From contig RIAZ01000001.1 in assembly GCA_003762615.1 (NCBI GenBank), forward strand, positions 62,001 through 126,000: a stretch of 64,000 nt of DNA, in the 5' to 3' direction. A program made the translations under genes and the position numbers. How positions within the stretch are numbered: the stretch's first letter is position 1; each line of letters starts with the position of its first letter. The DNA is from Muribaculaceae bacterium Isolate-037 (Harlan). GTDB lineage: Bacteria > Bacteroidota > Bacteroidia > Bacteroidales > Muribaculaceae. Positions 8,695 through 17,360 of the stretch are shown piece by piece. A model generated the notes under the pieces. The model had not been told where the DNA came from. It made no database searches and saw only the letters and a list, made by a program, of their open reading frames with translations.

Positions 8695-10308
8695 TCAAAA
8701 CTTGTATGTCAGCATCAAGTGAAACCCAAGCTGCTTGCTCTCTATATGAGGACTTATGGTTGATGTTCCCCCATCTCTTATGGTCAATCCATCATAATTG
8801 GTATTTCTGATATACATATCGAATCCTGCCGTGAAATACAACCTTTTCCAAATGTCATAGCTAAATGATGCCTCAAAATGATTGAATGAAGAATTAGAGG
8901 AATCACCTTGCACATTGACAGGCTTGCCTTCTGGTGTAGTTGACCAATCAAAATCAGAATCATAGCCATTCCATGTATAAATCTTGTAAAACTGGTTTGC
9001 AAGCCTTAACGACAGCCTGTCATTCCAAAGATTAAGATTTGCTCCCGCCTTTATTGAGAATCCTGATCCCCAGTTGTAGTTGCGGTGATAGTCACGATAG
9101 AAGTCGGTAAGGATTCCCGCCAAAGCTATACCGTTTAGATGCAGAAAACCGTCAATTCTCATTATCGGCAATGGCTTGTATCTGAACATAACGCCGCCTC
9201 CGACCGAAGCCGGGGCACCCAGCTTGTACGGTACGGCGCATGGAAACAGTTTCGAGCTGTTTCTCTCTTCGCGGATTGTGTCAGAGTCAAAAAAGTCAAA
9301 ATGCTGGTATAGACCAACATTTAGGTTTAAATCTTTTTTATCCACAATCTCCTTTGAAAGAAGTCTGCCGACAATCTCTGCACGACTTAAAAGCGGCTGA
9401 GATTTTATTCCCTGTACTTCAAGCAAGAAAGTAAAATAATCGTATGGAGCTTTCGTTGTCTCAGCAAATTTGTCGCCATACTCTATATTTACTTCCGCCG
9501 CAACGCCTGCCTTGGTACCCTCGTCATTATCCCACAATGTAAGCAATCGTCCGCCTAACGATAGCTCTACACTGATTGGGGGAATTCCGAAATTGCGTCC
9601 GGGAGTATTGCGCTTTTTCCAGGCATCACCGGAAAATATACGGGTAAGTCCCCTCATGGGGTTAACAACGAATGCAGCAAGCTCCCTTCCAAATCTTTCC
9701 CCACCCGATGCTCGGTCGTCGATGATAAGGTCGGAAGCCCTGTAAAGCACCTCTCCGATAGCGGCACCGCCCACAGGGGTGGCTATTATATCGTTTGTAG
9801 AGGGGTATTCACACTCCATGAACATCTCCCACATGGCACTGCCTCCTATGGCAAACAGTTCCGACTGCCAGAAATTATAGCCGTTGGAACGCCCTGCATT
9901 GAAGAAAATTGATCCATTATAGGGATGGTCGAACATATTGGTATGCAGATGGTCGTCATCCCACTCGAAGCCGTGCCGGAAATTCTCTTTGATGGTGCTC
10001 CATGATATATAGGCATAGTGCCCGTCAAGCACATAACGGTCGAACGCCCATAAACCGATATTGAAACCGACAGTCTCTCCGGCAGCGCGCCAGAAATGCT
10101 TCTTTCGATACCTTGCAACATCAATACTGTCTGGAGGAACCACCTCCGAGACAGTGTGTGAGTCTTGAAACCGGAGTTTGCCCGAATATATAACAGATAA
10201 GGTATCCGCCTTCTCTAATGTGTCGGTGTCAATCTGGGAGTAAGCCGGCAATATTGCAACATATACTGATATAATTACTAAAAGCAAAAGTCTTTTCATA
10301 TTGTTCAT
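8695..10308 (-). CDS. DUF3943 outer-membrane protein
   Basis: The 537-residue protein has a signal peptide (1-25, MKRLLLLVIISVYVAILPAYS). A DUF3943 region (about 70-220) follows, with the characteristic WEMFMECEYPSTNDIIATPVGGAAIGEVLYRASD stretch split around residues 155-190. The C-terminal half of alternating aromatic/polar beta strands ends in LMLTYKF, as expected for an outer-membrane barrel. The biochemical role of the family is unknown. It is the last gene of a four-gene minus operon (lipoprotein, TonB receptor, DUF4249, this), with 6 bp to the previous gene, so it probably helps uptake or assembly at the outer membrane. Its position inside a mobile element marks it as cargo. Confidence 0.75.
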   Translation of the reverse strand: MNNMKRLLLLVIISVYVAILPAYSQIDTDTLEKADTLSVIYSGKLRFQDSHTVSEVVPPDSIDVARYRKKHFWRAAGETVGFNIGLWAFDRYVLDGHYAYISWSTIKENFRHGFEWDDDHLHTNMFDHPYNGSIFFNAGRSNGYNFWQSELFAIGGSAMWEMFMECEYPSTNDIIATPVGGAAIGEVLYRASDLIIDDRASGGERFGRELAAFVVNPMRGLTRIFSGDAWKKRNTPGRNFGIPPISVELSLGGRLLTLWDNDEGTKAGVAAEVNIEYGDKFAETTKAPYDYFTFLLEVQGIKSQPLLSRAEIVGRLLSKEIVDKKDLNLNVGLYQHFDFFDSDTIREERNSSKLFPCAVPYKLGAPASVGGGVMFRYKPLPIMRIDGFLHLNGIALAGILTDFYRDYHRNYNWGSGFSIKAGANLNLWNDRLSLRLANQFYKIYTWNGYDSDFDWSTTPEGKPVNVQGDSSNSSFNHFEASFSYDIWKRLYFTAGFDMYIRNTNYDGLTIRDGGTSTISPHIESKQLGFHLMLTYKF

Positions 10309-10314
10309 CTCATC

Positions 10315-11298
10315 TTATTCAGTTGGAAATGGTCCTACAATCTTCATTACATCAATCTCACTTTCTGCCATAGTATAGCACCCCAATATGCCAACTCCGC
10401 CCTCTATGTTAGAGAAAACCTTTACCGGGTCAGCAATGCCGAGGTCAATCATACCACCCTGCAGCCCTTTGTCTCCCGTCTGGTTTATCAGAACGCTTAC
10501 AAGATAGTCATAATATGCCTTGGAGATTGCATAAAGTCTGAATCCACGCTTCATCTGTGTTTTTCTCCATTCATTAGACCCTTTTACCATCTGCACTATT
10601 TCCTTGACTACAATGGTGTGTTCTTTACCATCAATCCCTTTGTCAGAAAAAGGAAGCCCGTATGGTGAATATGGCTCCCATCCTGGAAGTGTGGAATGGA
10701 TTTGGCTGGCAAGCTGCTGAAATACAAGCTCATGGGCAAAGTCTCGTTCTCCCATCCTGATGTCCTTGCCTCGCTCCACCGCGTCCCATTGCAGAAAATA
10801 ATAATTGTCTTCATCCGGACGGTCTGTAAACGTAATGCCATACGTGAATATAAAGTCTGAGTTGGTATAGATACTTACCGGACCCTGCCGCTCTACCGAG
10901 ACTCCTTCTATGCTGGCCGCATCCGGCATAATGTCGGATGCGGAGACGAAGGTCTCTGAGTATTCGGTGCTGATAGTAACCCTGTCACCAGACTGTATTT
11001 TTATATCCGATATATATAGATTTCTTGTTTTATCATATTCCATGATTCCTCTTCCAACTTCGTTTACCTTAACCAATATGTTAAGGTCTTTCACGTATGT
11101 CCTGTCGTTATGGATGTCGGAAAAGAAATAGGTCTTTGTCGCCGACACCTGCAGTGAAGAATCCGGACATACCAAAGAATTGATGGTAAGGATATTCTCG
11201 CCGTCCTTGTCGCGGTATTCGTCAAGATCCACCTCGTGATAGCACGAGATAAGCATGACCGGGAACAAGGCTGAAAGCAGATATTGTTTGTTTCGCAT
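10315..11298 (-). CDS. DUF4249 lipoprotein
   Basis: A 327-residue lipoprotein. The lipobox LISC places the lipidated Cys at about 19. It is followed by the DUF4249 layout: a beta-sandwich start with ILTINSLVCPDSSLQVSATKT, a middle segment with GDRVTISTEYSETFVSASD, and a C-terminal part naming SNIEGGVGILGCYTM, a typical family ending. DUF4249 proteins are regularly encoded next to TonB-dependent receptors and are thought to cap or assist them on the cell surface. It starts 3 bp after the receptor stop. The substrate is unknown. Confidence 0.85.
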   Translation of the reverse strand: MRNKQYLLSALFPVMLISCYHEVDLDEYRDKDGENILTINSLVCPDSSLQVSATKTYFFSDIHNDRTYVKDLNILVKVNEVGRGIMEYDKTRNLYISDIKIQSGDRVTISTEYSETFVSASDIMPDAASIEGVSVERQGPVSIYTNSDFIFTYGITFTDRPDEDNYYFLQWDAVERGKDIRMGERDFAHELVFQQLASQIHSTLPGWEPYSPYGLPFSDKGIDGKEHTIVVKEIVQMVKGSNEWRKTQMKRGFRLYAISKAYYDYLVSVLINQTGDKGLQGGMIDLGIADPVKVFSNIEGGVGILGCYTMAESEIDVMKIVGPFPTE

Positions 11299-11301
11299 TT
11301 T

Positions 11302-13593
11302 TTAGAATGAATATGTATAGGAGACTGATGGAATTATAGGAATGAAGCTCAACGTCTTGAACGCTCTGTGCCAGTTATCTTTGTTGGCGGAGTCAATAAT
11401 GTTGTTCTCATTGTCTTTCTTGATAGTTATGGCATTCATCCGACAATAGGCATTGTAGAGACTGAAATTCCAAACCCCGGAACGTCCGTTCTTATATGTC
11501 TTGTAGATGCTCATGCCGAGGTCAAGCCTGTGGTATGCCGGAAGACGCACATTGTTTCTCGATGAATAATAGTCTATTCCGTCAACTTCGTTGCCGTATC
11601 CCGGAGGACCTACTGTAGGCGCGTCGGGGAACTGGCTCCCAGGTATGTCATAGTTATACATCGAGAGTGTGAGCCGGTTGCCGGTCATATAAGTCCACCC
11701 GGCATTGAAATCTATTTTGTCGTTGAGCTTGTAAGACAGGTTTATATTGATTTTGTGACGGTTGTCAAACTTTGCAGGGAACTTTCTTCCGATATTCAAA
11801 TCCTCAAACTTGCGCCAGTTCCACATCAGCCCGTAACCGAGCGAGCCTGTAAACCTGCCCGCCTCCTTTGTAACACTAAAATCCAGCCCGTAAGACCACC
11901 CTTTCCCGGAAGTGAGTTTCTCATTCCATGAGAGTCCGGGATTCAGTACAGATACGCCTTCACGATATTCGAGAAGATTGTCCATGTCCTTATACCATCC
12001 CTCAAAAGAGAAATACATATACCATGGAAGGTTGCCGTAAAATCCCAGTGAATACTGGTCACTTCTTAGAGGCTTGAACCCTGCGGCGACGGGTTGCCAA
12101 AGGTCGGTTGGAAGACTTATATAGTTGTTTGAAACCTGCTGCACATATTGGTGCATTCTCGCATAGCTTGCCTTGACGCTATAGTTTGTCCCTATGGCTA
12201 TCTTCAGAGATGCCCTTGGTTCAATATTGGAAAATGTGTGTCCCTGAATTCGGCAAAATGTCCCTCTAAGACCTAAGTTGAACGCTATCTTGTCATTGAA
12301 GTTTAGAGTGTTGTCAAGGTATGCAGCCAGTTCATTGGATGAGATATGAGGGCTGTTATTGTCATCCTCACTGCATTCCCCGTCGGAATAGAATTGGTTT
12401 ACAAGACCTTCCGGCAGATAGTCGTGGCTGACAAACTCTATTCCGGCTCGAAGCCTGTAAGTTTTGGAGAAATCGGCAAGATAGCTTGTCCTGACACCGA
12501 TGTCGGCGATGCTGTTTTTTGTCCGACTTTTGTTATATCCGTATGTGTCAGAATCCTCCAGATCACTCTGATATTCCCTTTCCTGACGGTAGGTGGAAGA
12601 ATATTTGGAGTAATATACAGATGTATTCCATATCCCTGGTCCGAGTCTGTAGTCGAATGCACCGAGCACACCCCAGTTGCCCCATGACAGACGATTGACA
12701 TCCTCATCAAAGAAACGGGTGGTTGACTCAGTGTCGTCAGGCACCGGTATGCCGTCAGGCCCCACTACATAGCTCTCATTCTTACCCTCAAATTCACGCA
12801 GGCCTATTTTGAGGCGGTCATGACCATAATATCCTATTATATAAGCCGTCATGTCTTGGTTAAACTTGTGGTCAAGACGGAGATTGAGGTCAGTGAAGCT
12901 ATATCCGGCAATATGTTTCTTTCCTTTTTTCTTTTCAACCGCGTTCATTATTGCAAGTGTCGGTGCCGAGACCAGGTCAATCCATGAACGCCTGACACCT
13001 ATGGTAAATGCCGTACGGTCTTTTATAACAGGTCCGGTAAGGAAGATATTGGCGCTGAGCAACCCCACGGAAAACTTTCCATGAAACTTTTCAAAATCAG
13101 AACGCTTCATGGCAACATCAGTTATTGAAGATATTCTCCCTCCGTAGCGCGCAGGAAATGCGGCCTTGTAGAAGTCAACACGGCTTACAGTCGGGACATT
13201 GAACGACGAGAATATGCCTCCAAGATGGCTAACATGATAAAGCGGTAAACCTTGGTAGAGAAAAAGGTTCTGGTCATTGTCTCCGCCTCTCACATACATT
13301 CCCGTGAATCCTTCGACACCCTGGGAGACTCCGGGAAGCGTCTGCAATGCCTTGACAATATCAGGTTCGCCAAACATCACTGGTAAGTCCGTTATCATCT
13401 TGTTACTTAAGCTTATCCTTCCCATTTCCGGAGCGTTGAGGTTGCGGTCGGCACCATAACCCCGTACTTCCACTTCTTTCAGTACATTGACTTTGCCGAC
13501 TGAATCGGACGTGGCAAAGCCGTCTTGACCTAAAACACAGATGGCAGGGAAGCAAAACAGCCCTGCCATAATAGCGATTATCCTTAATGTCAT
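11302..13593 (-). CDS. TonB-dependent outer-membrane receptor
   Basis: A 763-residue receptor with a signal peptide (1-22) and a plug domain starting at about 40 (LKEVEVRGYG TonB-box region, then PGVSQGVEGFTGMYVRGGDNDQ near 88-110, the canonical plug motif). A 22-strand-type barrel ends in SVSYTYSF. It lacks the N-terminal carboxypeptidase-like domain common in SusC proteins and has no SusD partner, so it is not a classical polysaccharide utilisation receptor. Peptide, siderophore or other small-ligand uptake is possible. The start overlaps the upstream lipoprotein gene by 4 bases (13590-13593). It is in an operon with DUF4249 and DUF3943 genes. Confidence 0.9.
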   Translation of the reverse strand: MTLRIIAIMAGLFCFPAICVLGQDGFATSDSVGKVNVLKEVEVRGYGADRNLNAPEMGRISLSNKMITDLPVMFGEPDIVKALQTLPGVSQGVEGFTGMYVRGGDNDQNLFLYQGLPLYHVSHLGGIFSSFNVPTVSRVDFYKAAFPARYGGRISSITDVAMKRSDFEKFHGKFSVGLLSANIFLTGPVIKDRTAFTIGVRRSWIDLVSAPTLAIMNAVEKKKGKKHIAGYSFTDLNLRLDHKFNQDMTAYIIGYYGHDRLKIGLREFEGKNESYVVGPDGIPVPDDTESTTRFFDEDVNRLSWGNWGVLGAFDYRLGPGIWNTSVYYSKYSSTYRQEREYQSDLEDSDTYGYNKSRTKNSIADIGVRTSYLADFSKTYRLRAGIEFVSHDYLPEGLVNQFYSDGECSEDDNNSPHISSNELAAYLDNTLNFNDKIAFNLGLRGTFCRIQGHTFSNIEPRASLKIAIGTNYSVKASYARMHQYVQQVSNNYISLPTDLWQPVAAGFKPLRSDQYSLGFYGNLPWYMYFSFEGWYKDMDNLLEYREGVSVLNPGLSWNEKLTSGKGWSYGLDFSVTKEAGRFTGSLGYGLMWNWRKFEDLNIGRKFPAKFDNRHKININLSYKLNDKIDFNAGWTYMTGNRLTLSMYNYDIPGSQFPDAPTVGPPGYGNEVDGIDYYSSRNNVRLPAYHRLDLGMSIYKTYKNGRSGVWNFSLYNAYCRMNAITIKKDNENNIIDSANKDNWHRAFKTLSFIPIIPSVSYTYSF

Positions 13594-14045
13594 TTTGTAC
13601 TTAGCTTAAGGATAAGACCTTTATTCTCGTGATGCGAGAGGGGATCGCCGGTAAACTCGCCGACGTACTCATATTCTATATTCTGTATCATGGTCGTGCC
13701 TTTGAACCCCATTATATTGGAGACAGTCACAAACGACGACTTATCGCCTTCCAAGGGGAAGCCGGCAATCGATACGGTAGTCGTATAAGTCGGATCCGAC
13801 GGATGGGCTATTTGGTCCGGATCCTTATCGGGGTCTAAATTGGCATCTAAAAGCCTTGAAGTCAATGTTACAGAGGATACTGTCATGGCCTCTTTTCCGT
13901 CAACACTGAACTCAAGTTGTTTCCCCGAATAAATGCCGTCGCGATAGCTTGGAGAATTGGGAAGTGATGGCTCAGTCTCCTCATTATTGCAAGACAATAT
14001 TACTAATGGTACTATAAAGAGCCAAATCCTATATATCAATTTCAT
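13590..14045 (-). CDS. Small lipoprotein, first gene of the TonB-receptor operon
   Basis: A 151-residue lipoprotein with lipobox VILSCNN (lipidated Cys at about 19). It is followed by a compact beta-rich domain (ISIAGFPLEGDKSS-type segment and a C-terminal KGLILKLSTK strand). The family is not recognised; it is similar in style to DUF4840-type Bacteroidales lipoproteins. A promoter element at 14079-14086 fits it as the operon's first gene, and the 4-base overlap with the receptor start couples the two. It may be a surface or periplasmic partner of the receptor. Confidence 0.65.
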   Translation of the reverse strand: MKLIYRIWLFIVPLVILSCNNEETEPSLPNSPSYRDGIYSGKQLEFSVDGKEAMTVSSVTLTSRLLDANLDPDKDPDQIAHPSDPTYTTTVSIAGFPLEGDKSSFVTVSNIMGFKGTTMIQNIEYEYVGEFTGDPLSHHENKGLILKLSTK

Positions 14046-14078
14046 TATTTATTCTTATAAAACTGGGGTTTAGCGAAT

Positions 14079-14086
14079 CAAAGCTA
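14079..14086 (-). promoter_or_regulatory. Promoter -7 element of the TonB-receptor operon
   Basis: Reading the minus strand, TAGCTTTG matches the Bacteroidetes -7 consensus TAnnTTTG. It lies 34 bp before the ATG at 14045 and immediately downstream of the terminator of the neighbouring lipoprotein gene. I see no clean -33 TTTG, so confidence is moderate. Confidence 0.5.
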
Positions 14087-14097
14087 CATTTTAGAAA

Positions 14098-14133
14098 TTT
14101 ACCCCTGATACATATTACTGCGGCAGGGGTAAA
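14098..14133 (-). terminator. Hairpin terminator of the crystallin-like lipoprotein gene
   Basis: Perfect 10-bp stem TTTACCCCTG (14098-14107) with CAGGGGTAAA (14124-14133), 25 bp beyond the stop of the minus-strand gene at 14158. It separates that gene from the four-gene operon. Confidence 0.7.
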
Positions 14134-14157
14134 TCATAATATTTATACATCACACCC

Positions 14158-14958
14158 TTAAATTGAGGGCTGGTATTGACCTTTCTTCGCAAATAATAAT
14201 TTGAAAGAAGACATCTTATCATTAAATCCCGGAAGGCTCGGATATTTTTTTACCGAAGTAGGAGGCGCTACACAAGTAATGGTGCGATCACTGAAATTAC
14301 GATCATCGTAGCCGATAAATACAGCCTCAATTTCAGAACAGGGGTATTCAAAATAACCCAATTTAAAGATTTTATTGGGATCATCGGGCATGTTGTTTGT
14401 CAAGATTAGAGACGAACACTTATCGTTAAACTCCCAAGGCTTATTTTTTAAGTTGGCCACCTCAGTATAGATAATCGAGTCATTCAACTGGAAAGAATAG
14501 TTTCTATCCTTGAAGTCTCTATCATCATATAATGTAACCTCAGCCAAGTCATTGTACCCTGCACGCGTAAGGGCTACGGCAAGAGCAGCATCAACAGCCT
14601 CAATACTCTCATCCACCTCTATACCATTCGAATCGAGATTATTCTTCAAATCAGGATAGAATGTAATGTTGTGCGAATCTTTGGCAGAGATAGACCAATC
14701 CAAATCGTTCGCAAGCTCTTCGGCATAGATTGCCGAGAACTCCGAGTCAAGGAACAAGAAGTCCCCATTCTCGTCATAAGAAGTTGGCACATTCTGGTAA
14801 GTTTTGCCTTTATATGTAATATTAAGGCATTCGACCAATTCACCAGATCTGGTCGAAATTTCTTCGTCCTGTGGGACAGGAACATCCGCATCGTTACTAC
14901 AAGACCAAAGTCCCGCGATTGAAGCAACGAGCAAAGAATACAATAATGTTTTCTTCAT
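14158..14958 (-). CDS. Lipoprotein with a two-motif beta/gamma-crystallin-like domain
   Basis: The 266-residue protein has a lipoprotein signal (lipobox LWSC, Cys 20). Its middle part (about 40-135) is of unknown type. Residues 141-187 and 212-257 are two Greek-key motifs of the beta/gamma-crystallin kind. Each opens with an aromatic-x-DDR-(D/N)F segment (VTLYDDRDF, IGYDDRNF) and closes with the calcium-site signature (N/D)(N/D)xx(S/T)S, here NDKCSS (178-183) and NDKMSS (246-251). Microbial crystallin domains bind Ca2+ with such paired sites, so a calcium-stabilised surface or periplasmic protein is inferred. It is a single gene with its own terminator. The family assignment rests on these motifs alone. 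Confidence 0.65.
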   Translation of the reverse strand: MKKTLLYSLLVASIAGLWSCSNDADVPVPQDEEISTRSGELVECLNITYKGKTYQNVPTSYDENGDFLFLDSEFSAIYAEELANDLDWSISAKDSHNITFYPDLKNNLDSNGIEVDESIEAVDAALAVALTRAGYNDLAEVTLYDDRDFKDRNYSFQLNDSIIYTEVANLKNKPWEFNDKCSSLILTNNMPDDPNKIFKLGYFEYPCSEIEAVFIGYDDRNFSDRTITCVAPPTSVKKYPSLPGFNDKMSSFKLLFAKKGQYQPSI

Positions 14959-15640
14959 CTGTTAGTTGTTGTATATGTTTTTATAGTATAACGCAACAAG
15001 AGGATAATTGTTCAGCAGTGTAAAAATCTTAGGAATAATTAACATTTAGAGCGTTACTTCTTCTTGATGAATTATTTTGCATAAGTTATAAATTATTTTC
15101 TAACCCTCCAAATATAAAATTGTTTTTTTGATTTGCGAACCACAAACAGTAGCACAAATAGCATTTGGATTAAAGCCTAAATATAACATAACTCTCTGTA
15201 AATTAGCAGATAATATCATTAGTGCCCTTTGCCACTACAACGATGAGGAGTTCTGACATCTATCTATACATCTTAGGGAAACCTACCGGGCTGAAGCCGA
15301 GGCAAAGCGGAGCGAGGTGTGGGCGCATGGAGCGCATCACGCCTCACTACCTTGCATTCCTCCGCTCCCTCCCGAATACCTGATAATCCGGGCTATATGC
15401 CATGTCCGTGAGCCGGGAGGCACACCGACATCACATATAGCCTTTCGTGTGTAAACCGGCCGCGCCACAAGACTGAAGCCTCCGTGAAGGCGGCTTCCGA
15501 CTTGATCCGCGCTCTATGCCCGGAACACCGCAACCCCGATGCCGTGAACGGCATCCGGCCTGCCGCAACCTGCCGGTTAAGGTCGCCGGATATACTTTTT
15601 TGTTTGAAAACCCTGCGGGCTTCACCTGCGGCGGCGTTTT
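14959..15640. other. Non-coding junction between cargo and accessory block
   Basis: No credible gene is present. 14959-15230 is AT-rich and should hold the promoter of the crystallin-like lipoprotein gene (a possible minus -7, TATATTTG, at 15109-15116). From about 15250 the composition switches sharply to GC-rich sequence with inverted repeats such as GATGCCGT/ACGGCATC near 15538-15555 and GAAGCC/GGCTTC near 15474-15496. The switch probably marks the right edge of the cargo insertion. Confidence 0.5.
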
Positions 15641-15889
15641 TGTGTGCGAAGCTACGGCGGACGGGCGGAACGACAAGTGACGCCGCGCTTGAGGTCGGAG
15701 TTCCGCGCCCGTGAGCCTCCGCATTTTTTGTCGCTCAAAAAATGGGTATCCCGCGCTTGCCCTCTGACTTCACACTTGTCTAATCCGCCCCGGTGGTCCG
15801 CCGTGGTGTATGCACAAAAAACATACCCCCTGCGGATGAAGCCCGGAGCTTCAAGCCAAAAGGGAAAAAACAAATTCAAACACTAAAAC
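15641..15889 (+). promoter_or_regulatory. Structured leader, copy 2
   Basis: Related to copies at 6241 and 17361. Stem CATTTTTTG/CAAAAAATG (15722-15730 with 15736-15744, loop TCGCT) runs straight into GGGTATCCCG. A later stem, TGAAGC/GCTTCA (15837-15842 with 15848-15853), is followed by AAAAGGGAAAAAA (15858-15870), 19 nt before the ATG at 15890. It shares CGCCCGTGAGCCTCCGCA with copy 3. Stem sequences differ from the other copies but pairing is preserved. Confidence 0.65.
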
Positions 15890-16513
15890 ATGGACTATCA
15901 AGCAGCAGCAACCATCATCGACCGCAATTCGGGTCTTTACGACATTACCACCAACGAGGGCAGAGAACGCAGACGCCTGTTTTTCTCCACACAGGGCTAT
16001 ATATGCGAGTTCGCTCCACGCTCACGCAGACGCGGCTACATCATACCGCAGTCAACCGTAGCCAACTGGCTCGGAGTAGTGAAAGTGGAGAAGCCTGAAG
16101 CAAATATTGTGGAAAAGTTCAGGCGTTACGCCTCGCGTGCCACCTTCCCCTCGGCTTTCGTGCGAAAATGCCTCATGGCAGACCCTACAAAGGGCTGTTA
16201 CGAAAACCGGCTCACAACCGGCACTCGCATAGATGGTGAGATTATCTCCCTCAAAGCCGTGGAGCGTCATGCGCCGTGGGCGGTAGAGGAATTTCGCAAG
16301 GCACTTGCCGAAAGGTGCGCCTATCATTCCGGCAGGTTCGACTTCCGGGGCTATGACGGCACCCTATGGATAGAGATAGCCGACAAGGACGACGGATATT
16401 ATCGCAAGGGCGACATCAAAGCCGGACTTAGCAAGGAGTATCGCGGCTGTGGCAACGGCTACTACTATCTGTTGATTGACAACGAGCACTTTATAGGAGT
16501 TGATATAGACTGA
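15890..16513 (+). CDS. Mobile-element accessory protein, function unknown
   Basis: A 207-residue soluble protein starting 37 nt after the hairpin of leader copy 2. A basic N-terminal half (RERRRLFFSTQGYICEFAPR) and an aromatic C-terminus (YYYLLIDNEHFIGVDID) are visible, but no catalytic motif. Proteins of this type recur in the accessory blocks of Bacteroidales conjugative elements without known function. A perfect hairpin follows the stop. Confidence 0.6.
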   Translation: MDYQAAATIIDRNSGLYDITTNEGRERRRLFFSTQGYICEFAPRSRRRGYIIPQSTVANWLGVVKVEKPEANIVEKFRRYASRATFPSAFVRKCLMADPTKGCYENRLTTGTRIDGEIISLKAVERHAPWAVEEFRKALAERCAYHSGRFDFRGYDGTLWIEIADKDDGYYRKGDIKAGLSKEYRGCGNGYYYLLIDNEHFIGVDID

Positions 16514-16523
16514 TTTATAAACC

Positions 16524-16553
16524 GCTCCCTGCGCGGTCAGAGGCGCAGGGAGC
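16524..16553 (+). promoter_or_regulatory. Perfect intercistronic hairpin
   Basis: GCTCCCTGCGC (16524-16534) pairs with GCGCAGGGAGC (16543-16553), 11 bp, with loop GGTCAGAG. It has no T run and ends 17 nt before the next ATG (16571). An mRNA-processing or translation-control element fits better than a terminator. Confidence 0.6.
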
Positions 16554-16570
16554 ATAAACACAATACCGAT

Positions 16571-16843
16571 ATGATTACAACTGAAATCAACTACAAGGGC
16601 AAGGAATACACCTGCCGTATCGTGAGAAGCAACGAGGGCGAGGAACTGATAATCGCGGGAACAAGCCTGCTTGATGTCCTTATGCCTTATCCTGCAACCG
16701 ACGGCTCGGACGGCTTCGCCGACAAGGAGGCTGAAAAGGTCGATGAAGATATTTTCTTCTATACCGCTGACAGCAACCTCGGTCTGCCCGATGACGCATT
16801 AATCGAGGAACTTAAAGAGGATAATCCGGAATGGTTTGATTGA
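16571..16843 (+). CDS. Small acidic mobile-element protein
   Basis: A 90-residue acidic protein (MITTEINYKGKEYTCRIVRS start, ending LKEDNPEWFD). It begins with two beta strands, carries a central DGSDGFADKEAEK segment and is likely a small alpha/beta fold. It is unrecognised. It sits between two intercistronic features and 15 bp before the DUF551-like gene, with GC-rich codon use like its neighbours. Confidence 0.55.
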   Translation: MITTEINYKGKEYTCRIVRSNEGEELIIAGTSLLDVLMPYPATDGSDGFADKEAEKVDEDIFFYTADSNLGLPDDALIEELKEDNPEWFD

Positions 16844-16858
16844 CAAAGCGAAACGATT

Positions 16859-17149
16859 ATGAACCGAAAAGAGGAAATACGAAAAGAAGCCGCCGAGCGG
16901 TATAAGGACAGCGATTTTCGTGTGCCTAATATGTATTGCTTCATAGAGGGCGCGGAATGGGCTGACAAAAATCCATGTCCCGAATGGCATAGGTTTTCGG
17001 AGTGTGTGCCGGAAAAAGGACAGGTGATAATATATGCCGTAATCGAGGCTGATTTCAAGATAGCCTCATATCAGCTAATGCAGTATGACCCGTTACTACC
17101 CATGCCGCAAGGCGACAATGTGAGCTGGCTGGCAGTACCCGAATTATAG
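16859..17149 (+). CDS. DUF551-like small protein
   Basis: The 96-residue protein has an N-terminal helix (REEIRKEAAERYKDSD-like) leading to FIEGAEWADKNP. A second part follows (PEWHRFSECVPEKGQVIIYAV) matching the DUF551 pattern W-x-s-x-e-x-l-P seen in phage and mobile-element proteins. The role is unknown. A terminator hairpin begins 2 bp after the stop. Confidence 0.55.
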   Translation: MNRKEEIRKEAAERYKDSDFRVPNMYCFIEGAEWADKNPCPEWHRFSECVPEKGQVIIYAVIEADFKIASYQLMQYDPLLPMPQGDNVSWLAVPEL

Positions 17150-17150
17150 A

Positions 17151-17195
17151 ACAGTGGGGCGTGAGGCGTATATACGTGTCACGCCTTGCTGTTTT
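17151..17195 (+). terminator. Terminator hairpin
   Basis: AACAG...GGCGTGA (17158-17164) pairs with TCACGCC (17179-17185), and ACAG/CTGT closes the base. It is followed by TTTT (17192-17195). It ends the 15890-17149 transcript before leader copy 3. Confidence 0.65.
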
Positions 17196-17360
17196 GGGCG
17201 CGGGTCTATGGAATACCAATGTGCCGCCGGGTCTTTGGATGACCGCTCTCGGAACGATGGCCCTGATCCGCTTCAAGGCTGACGCTTTGGAGCGGATGTT
17301 TTTATGAAGATTTTTTCCTGTGAATTATTCGCTGCCGACAGGATTGGCGTTTTTCCGTGC

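Noticed and set aside
15431..15886. Several overlapping frames in the leader 2 region on both strands
   Set aside because: GC-rich non-coding sequence with hairpins. Related frames are not kept in leaders 1 and 3.
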